Source of the DNA: Paracoccaceae bacterium
Lineage (GTDB): Bacteria; Pseudomonadota; Alphaproteobacteria; Rhodobacterales; Rhodobacteraceae
Reading direction: 5' to 3'
Assembly: GCA_018222665.1 (NCBI GenBank)
Contig: JAAEZW010000025.1
Location: forward strand, 1 to 13,460
DNA: 13,460 bases
The translations under genes were made by a program, and so were the position numbers. Under the pieces are notes generated by a model that searched no databases, was not told the DNA's origin, and was given only the letters and a program-made list of their open reading frames with translations. Shown here piece by piece: positions 1 to 9,324 of this stretch (positions are counted from its first letter, which is position 1; every line of letters begins with the position of its first letter).

Positions 1-2607
<2,607 letters not shown>

Positions 2608-2639
2608 CGGTATTCGACTCCCATTTTTTCTGGCACTTC

Positions 2640-2668
2640 AAGTATTACGCGGTTGCGAAATATGTCAA
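2640..2668 (-). promoter_or_regulatory. Putative sigma70-type promoter of the bchF operon
   Basis: On the minus strand a perfect TTGACA (-35) lies at 2668-2663, followed after 16 bases by AATACT at 2646-2641 (-10, four of six consensus positions). Transcription would start near 2634, leaving a leader of about 25 bases before the bchF GTG. The -35 element lies inside the PpsR palindrome at 2663-2680, so bound PpsR would exclude RNA polymerase. The elements are seen directly; activity is inferred. Confidence 0.55.
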
Positions 2669-2680
2669 TATTTACTTACA
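2663..2680. promoter_or_regulatory. PpsR/CrtJ operator 1 (bchF-aerR intergenic)
   Basis: TGTCAATATTTACTTACA is an exact TGT-N12-ACA palindrome, the known binding site of PpsR/CrtJ, whose gene lies 1 kb away. It overlaps the -35 hexamer of the predicted bchF promoter. It lies 33 bp centre to centre (about three helical turns) from operator 2, on the same DNA face, which would allow cooperative binding. Confidence 0.85.
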
Positions 2681-2695
2681 CATTTACCACAAATA

Positions 2696-2713
2696 TGTAT
2701 TGTTATATTTACA
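2696..2713. promoter_or_regulatory. PpsR/CrtJ operator 2 (bchF-aerR intergenic)
   Basis: TGTATTGTTATATTTACA is a second exact TGT-N12-ACA palindrome, with an AT-rich core as is usual for this operator. It lies 15 bp from operator 1. It sits upstream of the bchF -35 element and about 90 bp upstream of the aerR promoter, so it most likely assists operator 1. Confidence 0.82.
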
Positions 2714-2795
2714 TTTTGTAGTTTGAGCATCGCGAACAACAGCTAAATCGATATAGGTGGGGTAAGATTTGCGCGTTAACAGAAACAGATTAAAT

Positions 2796-2824
2796 TTGAC
2801 AGCTTGTGTTAGTTTTGAGACACT
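2796..2824 (+). promoter_or_regulatory. Putative promoter of the aerR-ppsR operon
   Basis: A perfect TTGACA stands at 2796-2801. The best -10 position, with a 17-base spacer, is GACACT at 2819-2824, which is weak. The start point would be near 2831, giving a leader of about 64 bases before aerR. A PpsR palindrome at 2805-2822 fills the spacer, so the operon encoding PpsR is probably autoregulated. The -35 match is clear; the -10 is uncertain. Confidence 0.45.
2805..2822. promoter_or_regulatory. PpsR/CrtJ operator 3 (aerR promoter)
   Basis: TGTGTTAGTTTTGAGACA is an exact TGT-N12-ACA palindrome between the predicted -35 and -10 of aerR-ppsR. Three exact copies in 287 bp is far above chance, since one exact match is expected about every 4 kb. 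PpsR and its antirepressor therefore probably act on their own operon here. Confidence 0.8.
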
Positions 2825-2894
2825 CCACTGTAAGTGCATACTTAATTGGAACCCATTGCCGCGTCGCCATTGTAAGCTATGACTGAGGGCAATA

Positions 2895-3674
2895 ATGGAT
2901 AGAACCAACCGAAGGCCAACAAGACAGAAACTATCAAGCGGGGATATTCAGGGTCTCGCAAAGGATGTTTTGAACGTGGCACGTGGAAATTTAAATCCCG
3001 AGACGAGCAGACGCATTGAAACTGCATCCGAATGGCTCGAAGGCTACTGTCTTTCAAATAAATTTGATGCGTCGACTGCCGTCAACACACTCATTTCTCG
3101 TGGGGTACAAGCGGATGCGATCGTTGATTACTGCATTCCCAAAATTGCGCGCATTTACGGCCAAGAATGGTCCAATGACTCGCTCAGCTTTGCAACCGTC
3201 TCCGTGGGATGCGCCCACCTGCAATTGGTATTGAAACACATTATTCATCAGCGTGGATTTAGCGTACTAGGTGGCGAGGGAAAATGCATACTTTTGGTCG
3301 CACCCGCACCTGAACAACATACACTTGGGGCGCTTGTCTTGGCCGACCAACTTCGGCGCTTAGGTTTTTCAGTAAAAATGTGCCTAGGCCAGCCTGCAGA
3401 AGACGTGATTAAGAGTGTGTTTGAAAACAAGTTTGATGCGATACTCTTTTCCGCAAGCTCTCTTGAAGCAGTCAAAATTTCAGCACAATGCGTCAACCTA
3501 ATTAGACAGAATTACGCCTATCAGCCAGTTGTCTTTTTAGGCGGGTGCATCTTGTCGTCAGTTAATCGTGTAGACGTGCCCAACGTTTTTGATCGTGTGA
3601 CCAACAAACTTGACGTCATTGTGAATAGTCTCGAAAGTGCTCATGATGCGGTGTCGGAGGACAATAGGTTATGA
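2895..3674 (+). CDS. aerR: Cobalamin-binding antirepressor AerR/PpaA
   Basis: AerR (PpaA in R. sphaeroides) binds B12 and acts on PpsR/CrtJ, linking light and cobalamin to pigment gene expression. The product has 259 residues. A helical region (about 40-120) precedes a Rossmann-like B12-binding domain (about 128-245). That domain shows PEQHTLGAL with His142 as the likely cobalt-ligand histidine (equivalent to His145 reported in R. capsulatus AerR), SASSLEA near 186-192 and LGGC near 215-218. These match the HxxG...SxL...GG pattern of B12-binding domains. The ATG at 2895 follows GAGGG at 2885-2889. The stop overlaps the ppsR start as ATGA, so repressor and antirepressor should be made together. 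It is preceded by PpsR operators 1-3. Confidence 0.93.
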   Translation: MDRTNRRPTRQKLSSGDIQGLAKDVLNVARGNLNPETSRRIETASEWLEGYCLSNKFDASTAVNTLISRGVQADAIVDYCIPKIARIYGQEWSNDSLSFATVSVGCAHLQLVLKHIIHQRGFSVLGGEGKCILLVAPAPEQHTLGALVLADQLRRLGFSVKMCLGQPAEDVIKSVFENKFDAILFSASSLEAVKISAQCVNLIRQNYAYQPVVFLGGCILSSVNRVDVPNVFDRVTNKLDVIVNSLESAHDAVSEDNRL

Positions 3675-5080
3675 AGAGCAATTCTGATTTAGACTGGGAA
3701 TTTGGCGCAATTCCAATGATTGAACCAGAGTACCTTGGGGGTATTTTAGCGACATCATCGGACATCGCCCTGCTCATTGATCAAAACGCTACCGTTCACT
3801 CTATCCTTCTCAATAGTTCTGAGAAGTCGGTAGGAAATTTGTCACATTGGGAAGGCTGTAATTTTAACAACTTCCTCACTGTTGAAAGCAAACCAAAATT
3901 GCAGCGTGCCATTGATCGGATTAAAGATGGCGAGACAATTTTTTACGGCCTTGAGTTAAACCACGAGGATAACGCGCTTTGGCAATTTCCTGTGCGATAC
4001 AATATTCACTCACTGGGTGACCCTGACAAAATTTTATTGCTTGGACGAGATTTACGCTCACTCTCGGAAAATCAGCAACGTTTGATTCAAGCCCAAATGG
4101 CAGTCGAACGCAGCATCGAAGAAAAACGTGAATTTGACGCACATTTCAAAATTTTGCTTAACGGTAGCTCAGAACCTATCGCATTTTTGAATGCCGACTC
4201 TGGTACCGTTTTACACGCCAACCACGCACTCGCGGATTTGCTTGATAAAGAGCATGCGGATTTGCAGGGGATGAAGCTTCAATCCTGTCTCGCCGACAAA
4301 GCAGGAAAGCGCGATTTTGCTGAAAACCTGAGCTTAGCAGCTCATGGGAAATACGAATTGACCGCCTCCTTTGCGAGCGAAGAAGGGCCAAGAGATGTTA
4401 AGATTAAATCAGAAATTTATCGAACCGCTGGCATTCGTATATTGATGTGTCGGCTGACAGAAGAGGCCGCACAACCTGAAGACAACAGAGAGTTTGTGAA
4501 CAATCTTGTATCTGCATTTCACAATTCCAGCGATGCGATTATCTTCACGAATAATCAGGGTACAATCCAATATGCCAATGAGCGCTTCCTCGACCTTGTC
4601 CATGCGGGTAGCAAAAATGAAGTAATTTCAAATAACCTTGCTGAGTACCTTGGTCGCGGACAAATCGATCTGGCCTTGATGCTGGAAAACGTTGCTAAAT
4701 CTGGTTCGGTCAAAGTGTATTCAACACATTTGAAAAGTGGCTTCGGCACAAAGATCGACGTTGAAACATCAGTTTCGCAAAATAGCGGTGCGCGTAATGC
4801 GTTGATTGCGTTCATCGTGCGCGAGGTGACGAGCATTGACGACACGCGTGTCCGTGCAGCCCGCTTCACAACACAAGCGCAACAGGACGAAATGTCAGCT
4901 CGTGATTTGGTAGGTACGGCATCATTGAAAGAAATTGTATCAGAAACAACCGACGTGATCGAAAAGATTTGCATCCAAGCTGCGCTTGAAATGACTAACA
5001 ATAACCGCGCAGCCGCGGCGGAAATGCTAGGTCTGTCCCGTCAGAGCCTGTATGTCAAACTAAGCAAGTTAGACATTTAA
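3671..5080 (+). CDS. ppsR: Redox-responsive photosynthesis repressor PpsR/CrtJ
   Basis: PpsR represses bch, crt and puc genes under oxygen by binding TGT-N12-ACA. The product has 469 residues. It contains an N-terminal PAS-like domain (about 20-125), a Q-rich linker helix (about 126-160, with ENQQRLIQAQ), PAS1 (about 161-265), PAS2 (about 280-390) and a C-terminal Fis-type helix-turn-helix (about 428-469, NNRAAAAEMLGLSRQSLYVK). Cys260 and Cys434 are 174 residues apart. They match in placement the redox-active cysteines of R. sphaeroides PpsR (251 and 424), so thiol control is probably kept. Cys63 and Cys206 are additional. The start overlaps the aerR stop by 4 bases. Five candidate operators lie nearby, in the bchF-aerR gap and at bchG. 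Confidence 0.96.
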   Translation: MKSNSDLDWEFGAIPMIEPEYLGGILATSSDIALLIDQNATVHSILLNSSEKSVGNLSHWEGCNFNNFLTVESKPKLQRAIDRIKDGETIFYGLELNHEDNALWQFPVRYNIHSLGDPDKILLLGRDLRSLSENQQRLIQAQMAVERSIEEKREFDAHFKILLNGSSEPIAFLNADSGTVLHANHALADLLDKEHADLQGMKLQSCLADKAGKRDFAENLSLAAHGKYELTASFASEEGPRDVKIKSEIYRTAGIRILMCRLTEEAAQPEDNREFVNNLVSAFHNSSDAIIFTNNQGTIQYANERFLDLVHAGSKNEVISNNLAEYLGRGQIDLALMLENVAKSGSVKVYSTHLKSGFGTKIDVETSVSQNSGARNALIAFIVREVTSIDDTRVRAARFTTQAQQDEMSARDLVGTASLKEIVSETTDVIEKICIQAALEMTNNNRAAAAEMLGLSRQSLYVKLSKLDI

Positions 5081-5141
5081 ACATCAAACTTATTTCGACT
5101 TTTGATTAAAGCAGTGATTTCATTGCAGTCATAAGTTTTGG

Positions 5142-5170
5142 TTGCGTGACTCACTTTATGTCAATATTAA
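5142..5170 (+). promoter_or_regulatory. Putative bchG promoter, possibly leaderless
   Basis: TTGCGT at 5142-5147 (-35-like), a 17-base spacer and TATTAA at 5165-5170 (-10-like, four of six) would place the transcription start at about 5177-5178, on the A of the bchG ATG. No Shine-Dalgarno sequence is visible upstream of that ATG, which fits a leaderless message. The -10 lies inside a PpsR palindrome. Both hexamers are imperfect, so this is a tentative call. Confidence 0.4.
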
Positions 5171-5176
5171 TAGACA
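5159..5176. promoter_or_regulatory. PpsR/CrtJ operator 4 (just upstream of bchG ATG)
   Basis: TGTCAATATTAATAGACA is an exact TGT-N12-ACA palindrome ending one base before the bchG start codon. The dyad is longer than the core, since ATGTC at 5158-5162 pairs with GACAT at 5173-5177. It covers the candidate -10 element. It lies 24 bp centre to centre from operator 5, with a 6-bp gap, close to the short spacing described for cooperative CrtJ/PpsR site pairs. Confidence 0.82.
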
Positions 5177-5177
5177 T

Positions 5178-6083
5178 ATGAGTGTAACAAATATTAAACA
5201 CTCTCCGACGCTGCCAAGACCCTCGGTCGCCTTGGAGTTACTCAAGCCAATTACTTGGTTTCCTCCCATGTGGGCCTATGCCTGCGGGGTCATTTCATCT
5301 GGTGTGCCGATATACGCAAATCTACCACTTCTTATTTTGGGCGTTATTTTGGCCGGTCCAATCGTTTGCGGGATGAGCCAAGCAGCCAATGATTGGTGTG
5401 ATCGTCACGTTGATGCAATAAACGAACCTAACCGCCCTATTCCATCTGGACGAATGCCTGGCCGCTGGGGGCTCTGGATTGCCCTCGGTATGAGTGCGTT
5501 CGCAGTATATGTTGGATGGTTGTTAGGACTGTGGGGATTCTATGCGACGATTTTCGCTGTCACTGCCGCATGGGCCTATTCCTGCGAACCAATACGATTA
5601 AAGCGTTCTGGATGGTGGGGTCCAGGCCTTGTGGGATTATGCTATGAAGGCGTTCCATGGTTCACTGGCGCGGCGGTCATGCTGCAAGATTTGCCTCGGC
5701 TTGAAATTTTGCTTGCTGCAATTTTGTATGCAATTGGGGCGCATGGGATCATGACGCTAAATGATTTCAAGGCTATCGAAGGCGATACAAAACTTGGGAT
5801 ACAATCGCTTCCCGTCTCACTGGGCCCTCGTAAAGCAGCGCTTGTTGCCTGCGCCGTAATGGCAATCCCACAAATCATTATGATCACATGTCTATTTTCG
5901 TGGGGCTTGGTGATCAGCGGTATCTGCATCACTCTGCTGTTGATTGGACAAATGGCAGCGATGGCAAAACTACTGAAAGATCCCGAAAAATTCGCCCCTT
6001 GGTACAACGCAACAGGTGTCTTGATGTACGTATCGGGGATGATGGCCTGCGCCGTGGGGCTAAGACATTTAACGAGTATCTAG
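5178..6083 (+). CDS. bchG: Bacteriochlorophyll synthase (geranylgeranyl/phytyl transferase)
   Basis: BchG esterifies bacteriochlorophyllide a with geranylgeranyl or phytyl diphosphate in the membrane. The ATG at 5178 is chosen, giving 301 residues (MSVTNIKHSP...LELLKPITWFPPMWA), because it matches the family N-terminus. A TTG at 5142 would add 12 unrelated residues. This UbiA-family prenyltransferase has both aspartate-rich motifs: NDWCDRHVD (residues 71-79), followed by NEPNRPIPSG, and LNDFKAIEGD (194-203). The rest consists of about eight to nine hydrophobic segments. It begins 97 bases after ppsR and has its own likely promoter and two PpsR operators. The MFS gene follows after 17 bases, then bchP, so it heads a tail-synthesis operon. 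Confidence 0.96.
   Translation: MSVTNIKHSPTLPRPSVALELLKPITWFPPMWAYACGVISSGVPIYANLPLLILGVILAGPIVCGMSQAANDWCDRHVDAINEPNRPIPSGRMPGRWGLWIALGMSAFAVYVGWLLGLWGFYATIFAVTAAWAYSCEPIRLKRSGWWGPGLVGLCYEGVPWFTGAAVMLQDLPRLEILLAAILYAIGAHGIMTLNDFKAIEGDTKLGIQSLPVSLGPRKAALVACAVMAIPQIIMITCLFSWGLVISGICITLLLIGQMAAMAKLLKDPEKFAPWYNATGVLMYVSGMMACAVGLRHLTSI
5183..5200. promoter_or_regulatory. PpsR/CrtJ operator 5 (inside bchG codons 2-8)
   Basis: TGTAACAAATATTAAACA is another exact TGT-N12-ACA palindrome, lying wholly within the first codons of bchG. Together with operator 4 it forms a tandem pair straddling the start codon. The encoded residues (SVTNIKH) are in the poorly conserved N-terminal tail of BchG, where the DNA could be kept for operator function at little cost to the protein. 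Confidence 0.75.
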
Positions 6084-6100
6084 ATTAAAGAGGGGCCACA

Positions 6101-7408
6101 ATGACGCTAAGTTGGTTTTCGATTTTTCGACTAGGATTGGTACAAATGTGCCTTGGCGCCGTTGTGGTTTTAATGACCTCAACACTCAATCGACTTATGG
6201 TAGTCGAGCTATCAATGGCGGCAACTATCCCTGGTTTTCTTGTCGGTCTTCATTACGTTATCCAACTTTCTCGTCCGAAATGGGGTTTGGCATCGGATGT
6301 TGATAACAACCGATCAAAATGGATTATCTTGGGAATACTGATACTCGCGCTTGGTGCGAACTTGGCCACATTTAGCCTGAGTATTTTCACTTCTAACTAT
6401 GCACTCGCGTCAACCTTCTCAATTATCGCATATACGTTGATTGGAATTGGGGTTGGGGCATCGGGCACGTCACTATTAGCACTGATGGCGAAACATACCC
6501 TTGAACGTCGACGCCCAGCGGCCGCGATGATCACGTGGCTCATGATGATTTTTGGTATTGCGATGACCGCGGGGTTGGTGGGTCAATTGATTGCGCCATA
6601 CAGCCACGCACGACTAACAAATGTCGTATTAGGACTAACCGCAATCACAATCGGCCTGACTTGCTTGGCAACTTGGCGCATCGAACGTGGATTGGTGTCC
6701 GTTCAAAAAACGAAACAAACATCAACATCGTTGATTGGCGAACTAAAAGATGTTTGGGCACATGATGAAACACGAAAATTCACAGTCTTTGTTTTTCTGT
6801 CCATGACCGCATATTTCATGCAGGAATTAATCCTAGAACCCTATGCGGGTTTGGTATTTGGATACACACCTAGTCAAACAACCTCGCTCTCTGGTTTGCA
6901 GAATGCAGGCGTATTTTGCGGCATGCTATGCGTTGGTATTTTGGCAAGCGGATTGAAAATTGGCACCATGCGCGCTTGGGTGCAACTGGGCTGCGTGGGT
7001 TCCGCATTTATGCTGACCGCGATTATGACTCTTGGACAAATTCCACTGACGATACCATTGGAGTTTGCAGTCGTTGGCTTGGGTGTATTCAATGGCATGT
7101 TCGCCGTTGCCGCAATCGGATCAATGATGACATTGGCAGGTGACGGCAAGAAAGAACGCGAAGGGACACGCATGGGACTTTGGGGCGCTGCGCAGGCAAT
7201 CGCCGCAGGTTTCGGTGGCCTTCTTGGAACAATTCTCGTGGACATGATGCGGTTGGGCGGGCTCGGCGTTGCAAATGCCTATGGTGCGGTTTTCACATTC
7301 GAAGCCGCTTTGTTTGTTTGGGCTGCATTGATCGCCAGCTCATCCATCATCAACCGAATACATAAAAAATCCGAATTACCACTGACTGGGAGGTTAGAAA
7401 ATGTATGA
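6101..7408 (+). CDS. PucC/LhaA-family (BCD-type) MFS membrane protein, homologue of R. capsulatus Orf428
   Basis: This 435-residue protein has about 12 hydrophobic segments and the features of the PucC/LhaA/Orf428 branch of the major facilitator superfamily: an N-terminal FSIFRLGLVQMCLGAVVVL, then LNRLMVVEL and FLVGLHYVIQLSRP...GLASDVDNNRS. PucC and LhaA take part in assembly of light-harvesting complexes. For the member between bchG and bchP the role is not settled; handling of bacteriochlorophyll or of the nascent pigment pool near BchG/BchP is the usual proposal. The ATG at 6101 follows an AGAGG-type ribosome site at about 6088-6094. The stop overlaps the bchP start by 8 bases, which ties it to tail synthesis. 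It is about the usual length (428 in R. capsulatus). Confidence 0.9.
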   Translation: MTLSWFSIFRLGLVQMCLGAVVVLMTSTLNRLMVVELSMAATIPGFLVGLHYVIQLSRPKWGLASDVDNNRSKWIILGILILALGANLATFSLSIFTSNYALASTFSIIAYTLIGIGVGASGTSLLALMAKHTLERRRPAAAMITWLMMIFGIAMTAGLVGQLIAPYSHARLTNVVLGLTAITIGLTCLATWRIERGLVSVQKTKQTSTSLIGELKDVWAHDETRKFTVFVFLSMTAYFMQELILEPYAGLVFGYTPSQTTSLSGLQNAGVFCGMLCVGILASGLKIGTMRAWVQLGCVGSAFMLTAIMTLGQIPLTIPLEFAVVGLGVFNGMFAVAAIGSMMTLAGDGKKEREGTRMGLWGAAQAIAAGFGGLLGTILVDMMRLGGLGVANAYGAVFTFEAALFVWAALIASSSIINRIHKKSELPLTGRLENV

Positions 7409-8579
7409 CGTACTTGTCGTCGGGGGTGGCCCGTGCGGGGCAAGCGCCGCAGAGGATTTAGCAAAAGCAGGGTATTCTGTTGCTTTGCTTGACCGACCGG
7501 GACGGATCAAACCATGTGGTGGGGCAATACCACCCATTCTAATTCGTGAGTTTGACATCCCAGATCACCTGTTAAAGGCCAAAATTGTAACCGCCCGTAT
7601 GGTTTCGCCAACAAAACGCAGTGTTGATATTCCCATTGAAAACGGTTTCGTTGGCATGGTCGATCGTGAAGAATTCGACGAATTTTTACGCGAGCGTGCC
7701 CAAGATCAAGGCGTTACACTCTATCGCGGAACATTTGAAAAAGTTGATCGCACTTCTGGCAATCCTGTCATTGAATATTTTAGCCATGATACAAAACAAC
7801 AGGAACATATTTCCGCCAAATTGATCATCGGTGCGGATGGCGCGCGCAGCAAAGTTGCCAAAGCCGAAGTTCCGGGTGCCGAAAAAATCCCATATGTCAT
7901 CGCCTATCATGAAATCATCAACGCCCCGGAAAGTGGCGCAAACTATCAGGGGCATCGTTGTGATGTCATTTATGACGGCGCTGTTTCACCTGACTTTTAC
8001 GGATGGGTATTCCCACACGGCAAAACCGTATCCGTCGGTATGGGAACAGGTGTCAGTGGCTTTGATCTGAAAAAGGCGACAGCGGACCTAAGAGAAGCTT
8101 CTGGGTTAAATGAATGTGAAACGATCCGAAAAGAAGGTGCGCCCATTCCACTAAAACCACTTAAAAAATGGGATAATGATCACGATGTTGTTCTGGCTGG
8201 TGACGCGGCAGGCGTCGTGGCCCCCAGTTCGGGAGAAGGAATTTATTATGCCATGTGTTCAGGCCGTCAGGCGGCACATGCCGTTGCCGAGACGCTGCGC
8301 ACAAATAACCCCAAACATTTACGCTTAGCGCGCAAACACTTTGTCAAACAACATGGCACAGTATTCCGCGTACTAGAGGCAATGCAAAACGCGTATTACA
8401 AAACAGACTCTCGCCGTGAACGATTTGTATCGCTATGCCACGACGTCGATGTCCAGACCATGACGTTTGATGCCTATATGAACAAAAAACTGGGTAAAGC
8501 GAGACCACTTGCACACTTGAAGATTTCATTTAAGAACCTGATGCACCTGACTGGACTCGTATCGGAGGAGTTCACATGA
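7401..8579 (+). CDS. bchP: Geranylgeranyl diphosphate / geranylgeranyl-bacteriochlorophyll reductase
   Basis: BchP reduces three double bonds of the geranylgeranyl tail to give phytyl, using NADPH. It has 392 residues, the normal length. It shows an N-terminal FAD-binding fold with VVGGGPCGASAA (residues 6-17), DRPGRIKPCGGAIPP (31-45), the NAD(P)H/FAD motif GADGARS (144-150) and the second FAD motif GDAAGVVAPSSGEG (267-280). Together these identify the geranylgeranyl reductase family. The ATG at 7401 has a strong GGGAGG ribosome site. The gene overlaps its upstream neighbour by 8 bases and idi by 4 (ATGA). It acts with BchG on the same tail and with Idi on precursor supply. Confidence 0.97.
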   Translation: MYDVLVVGGGPCGASAAEDLAKAGYSVALLDRPGRIKPCGGAIPPILIREFDIPDHLLKAKIVTARMVSPTKRSVDIPIENGFVGMVDREEFDEFLRERAQDQGVTLYRGTFEKVDRTSGNPVIEYFSHDTKQQEHISAKLIIGADGARSKVAKAEVPGAEKIPYVIAYHEIINAPESGANYQGHRCDVIYDGAVSPDFYGWVFPHGKTVSVGMGTGVSGFDLKKATADLREASGLNECETIRKEGAPIPLKPLKKWDNDHDVVLAGDAAGVVAPSSGEGIYYAMCSGRQAAHAVAETLRTNNPKHLRLARKHFVKQHGTVFRVLEAMQNAYYKTDSRRERFVSLCHDVDVQTMTFDAYMNKKLGKARPLAHLKISFKNLMHLTGLVSEEFT

Positions 8580-9115
8580 CAATCTATATCCCCGCCTGGC
8601 AAAATGGGACGCTGCAACCCGTTGAAAAACTTGAAGTGCACAAATTAGGCCTTCGGCACAAAGCCGTTTCGGTTTTTGTATTTTACCAAGGTCAACTTTT
8701 GATCCAACAACGGGCGATGTCAAAATATCATTCACCTGGGTTATGGGCGAATACCTGTTGTACGCACCCAGAATGGGACGAAGATGATCTTGCCTGTGCG
8801 CATCGCAGGCTTGAGGATGAACTTGGCATACGGGATATGACCCTATTGCCCGCTGGTGAACTTGAATATCGCGCCAATGTAGGGGGCGATTTAATCGAAC
8901 ATGAGGTCGTCCAAACATTCGTCGCACTATGCGAACACAAACCAAGCGTTTCACCTAATCCAGATGAAGTCATGGCACACAAATGGGTTGATCCAATCAC
9001 ATTAGAGCGATTGATCGCAACTGCGCCTGATCTGCACACAGAATGGCTTAAAATCTACTTCCGTGAACACTTTGACGCATTGTTCGCCAAAGGCTTCAAA
9101 GAAGCTGTGACTTAA
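8576..9115 (+). CDS. idi: Isopentenyl-diphosphate delta-isomerase, type I
   Basis: Idi interconverts IPP and DMAPP, supplying isoprenoid units for carotenoids and the phytyl tail. It has 179 residues and a Nudix-type fold. Catalytic features match E. coli Idi: His22 and His28 (metal ligands, compare H25 and H32), Cys62 in NTCCTHP (compare C67) with His64, and Glu108/Glu110 in LIEHE (compare E114/E116). The motif RRLEDELG (77-84) is also present. It is translationally coupled to bchP through ATGA. It is the last gene of the rightward pigment-tail operon and ends tail to tail, with a 4-base overlap, against a small minus-strand gene. No terminator hairpin is evident. Confidence 0.96.
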   Translation: MTIYIPAWQNGTLQPVEKLEVHKLGLRHKAVSVFVFYQGQLLIQQRAMSKYHSPGLWANTCCTHPEWDEDDLACAHRRLEDELGIRDMTLLPAGELEYRANVGGDLIEHEVVQTFVALCEHKPSVSPNPDEVMAHKWVDPITLERLIATAPDLHTEWLKIYFREHFDALFAKGFKEAVT

Positions 9116-9324
9116 TTCTGGGTCGTCATGTAAAATGCAGCGAATAGCCCAACGACTATGAGGAATAATTTTGCATATACTGCCGCTGTTTCAAAAGCCT
9201 TGCTATCCGAATACGTCAAGATTGACGCACCTGCTGCATAGGACTGTGCCGAGCTTGCACGCTTTTGCTCTTCAATCTCTTTAATTGCGGATTTGTACCG
9301 TGCTTTCATCTCTGTTTTTGTCAT
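9112..9324 (-). CDS. Small single-helix membrane protein of unknown function
   Basis: This 70-residue protein is not recognised. Residues 1-25 are highly charged and probably helical (MTKTEMKARYKSAIKEIEEQ). A polar, serine- and alanine-rich middle follows, then one transmembrane helix at about 50-66 (AKLFLIVVGLFAAFYM) ending five residues before the C-terminus (TTQN). It looks like a tail-anchored protein with its N-terminus in the cytoplasm. The ATG at 9324 has a good GGAGAG ribosome site, which supports it as a real gene. It converges on idi with overlapping stop codons (TAA/TAA) and diverges from bciA across 77 bases. Its place among pigment genes and its single helix suggest a membrane or assembly role, but this is inference only. 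Confidence 0.7.
   Translation of the reverse strand: MTKTEMKARYKSAIKEIEEQKRASSAQSYAAGASILTYSDSKAFETAAVYAKLFLIVVGLFAAFYMTTQN

Noticed and set aside
2711..2740. TTGAG-N4-GCGAA in the bchF-aerR gap as an FnrL box
   Set aside because: The right half-site departs too far from ATCAA to support a call.
2879..2902. Seven-codon frame from ATG 2879 overlapping the aerR start
   Set aside because: It has no ribosome site and stops almost at once; ATG 2895 with GAGGG is the evident aerR start.
4555..5001. 148-residue open frame antisense to ppsR
   Set aside because: It lies fully within ppsR on the opposite strand and its translation shows no recognisable domain.
5083..5106. ATCAAA...TTTGAT inverted repeat after ppsR as a terminator
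   Set aside because: The stem is six AT-rich pairs with a 12-base loop and no clean T-run, too weak for an intrinsic terminator.
5142..5177. Longer BchG from TTG at 5142
   Set aside because: It adds 12 residues with no family resemblance and has no ribosome site; the known BchG N-terminus fits ATG 5178.
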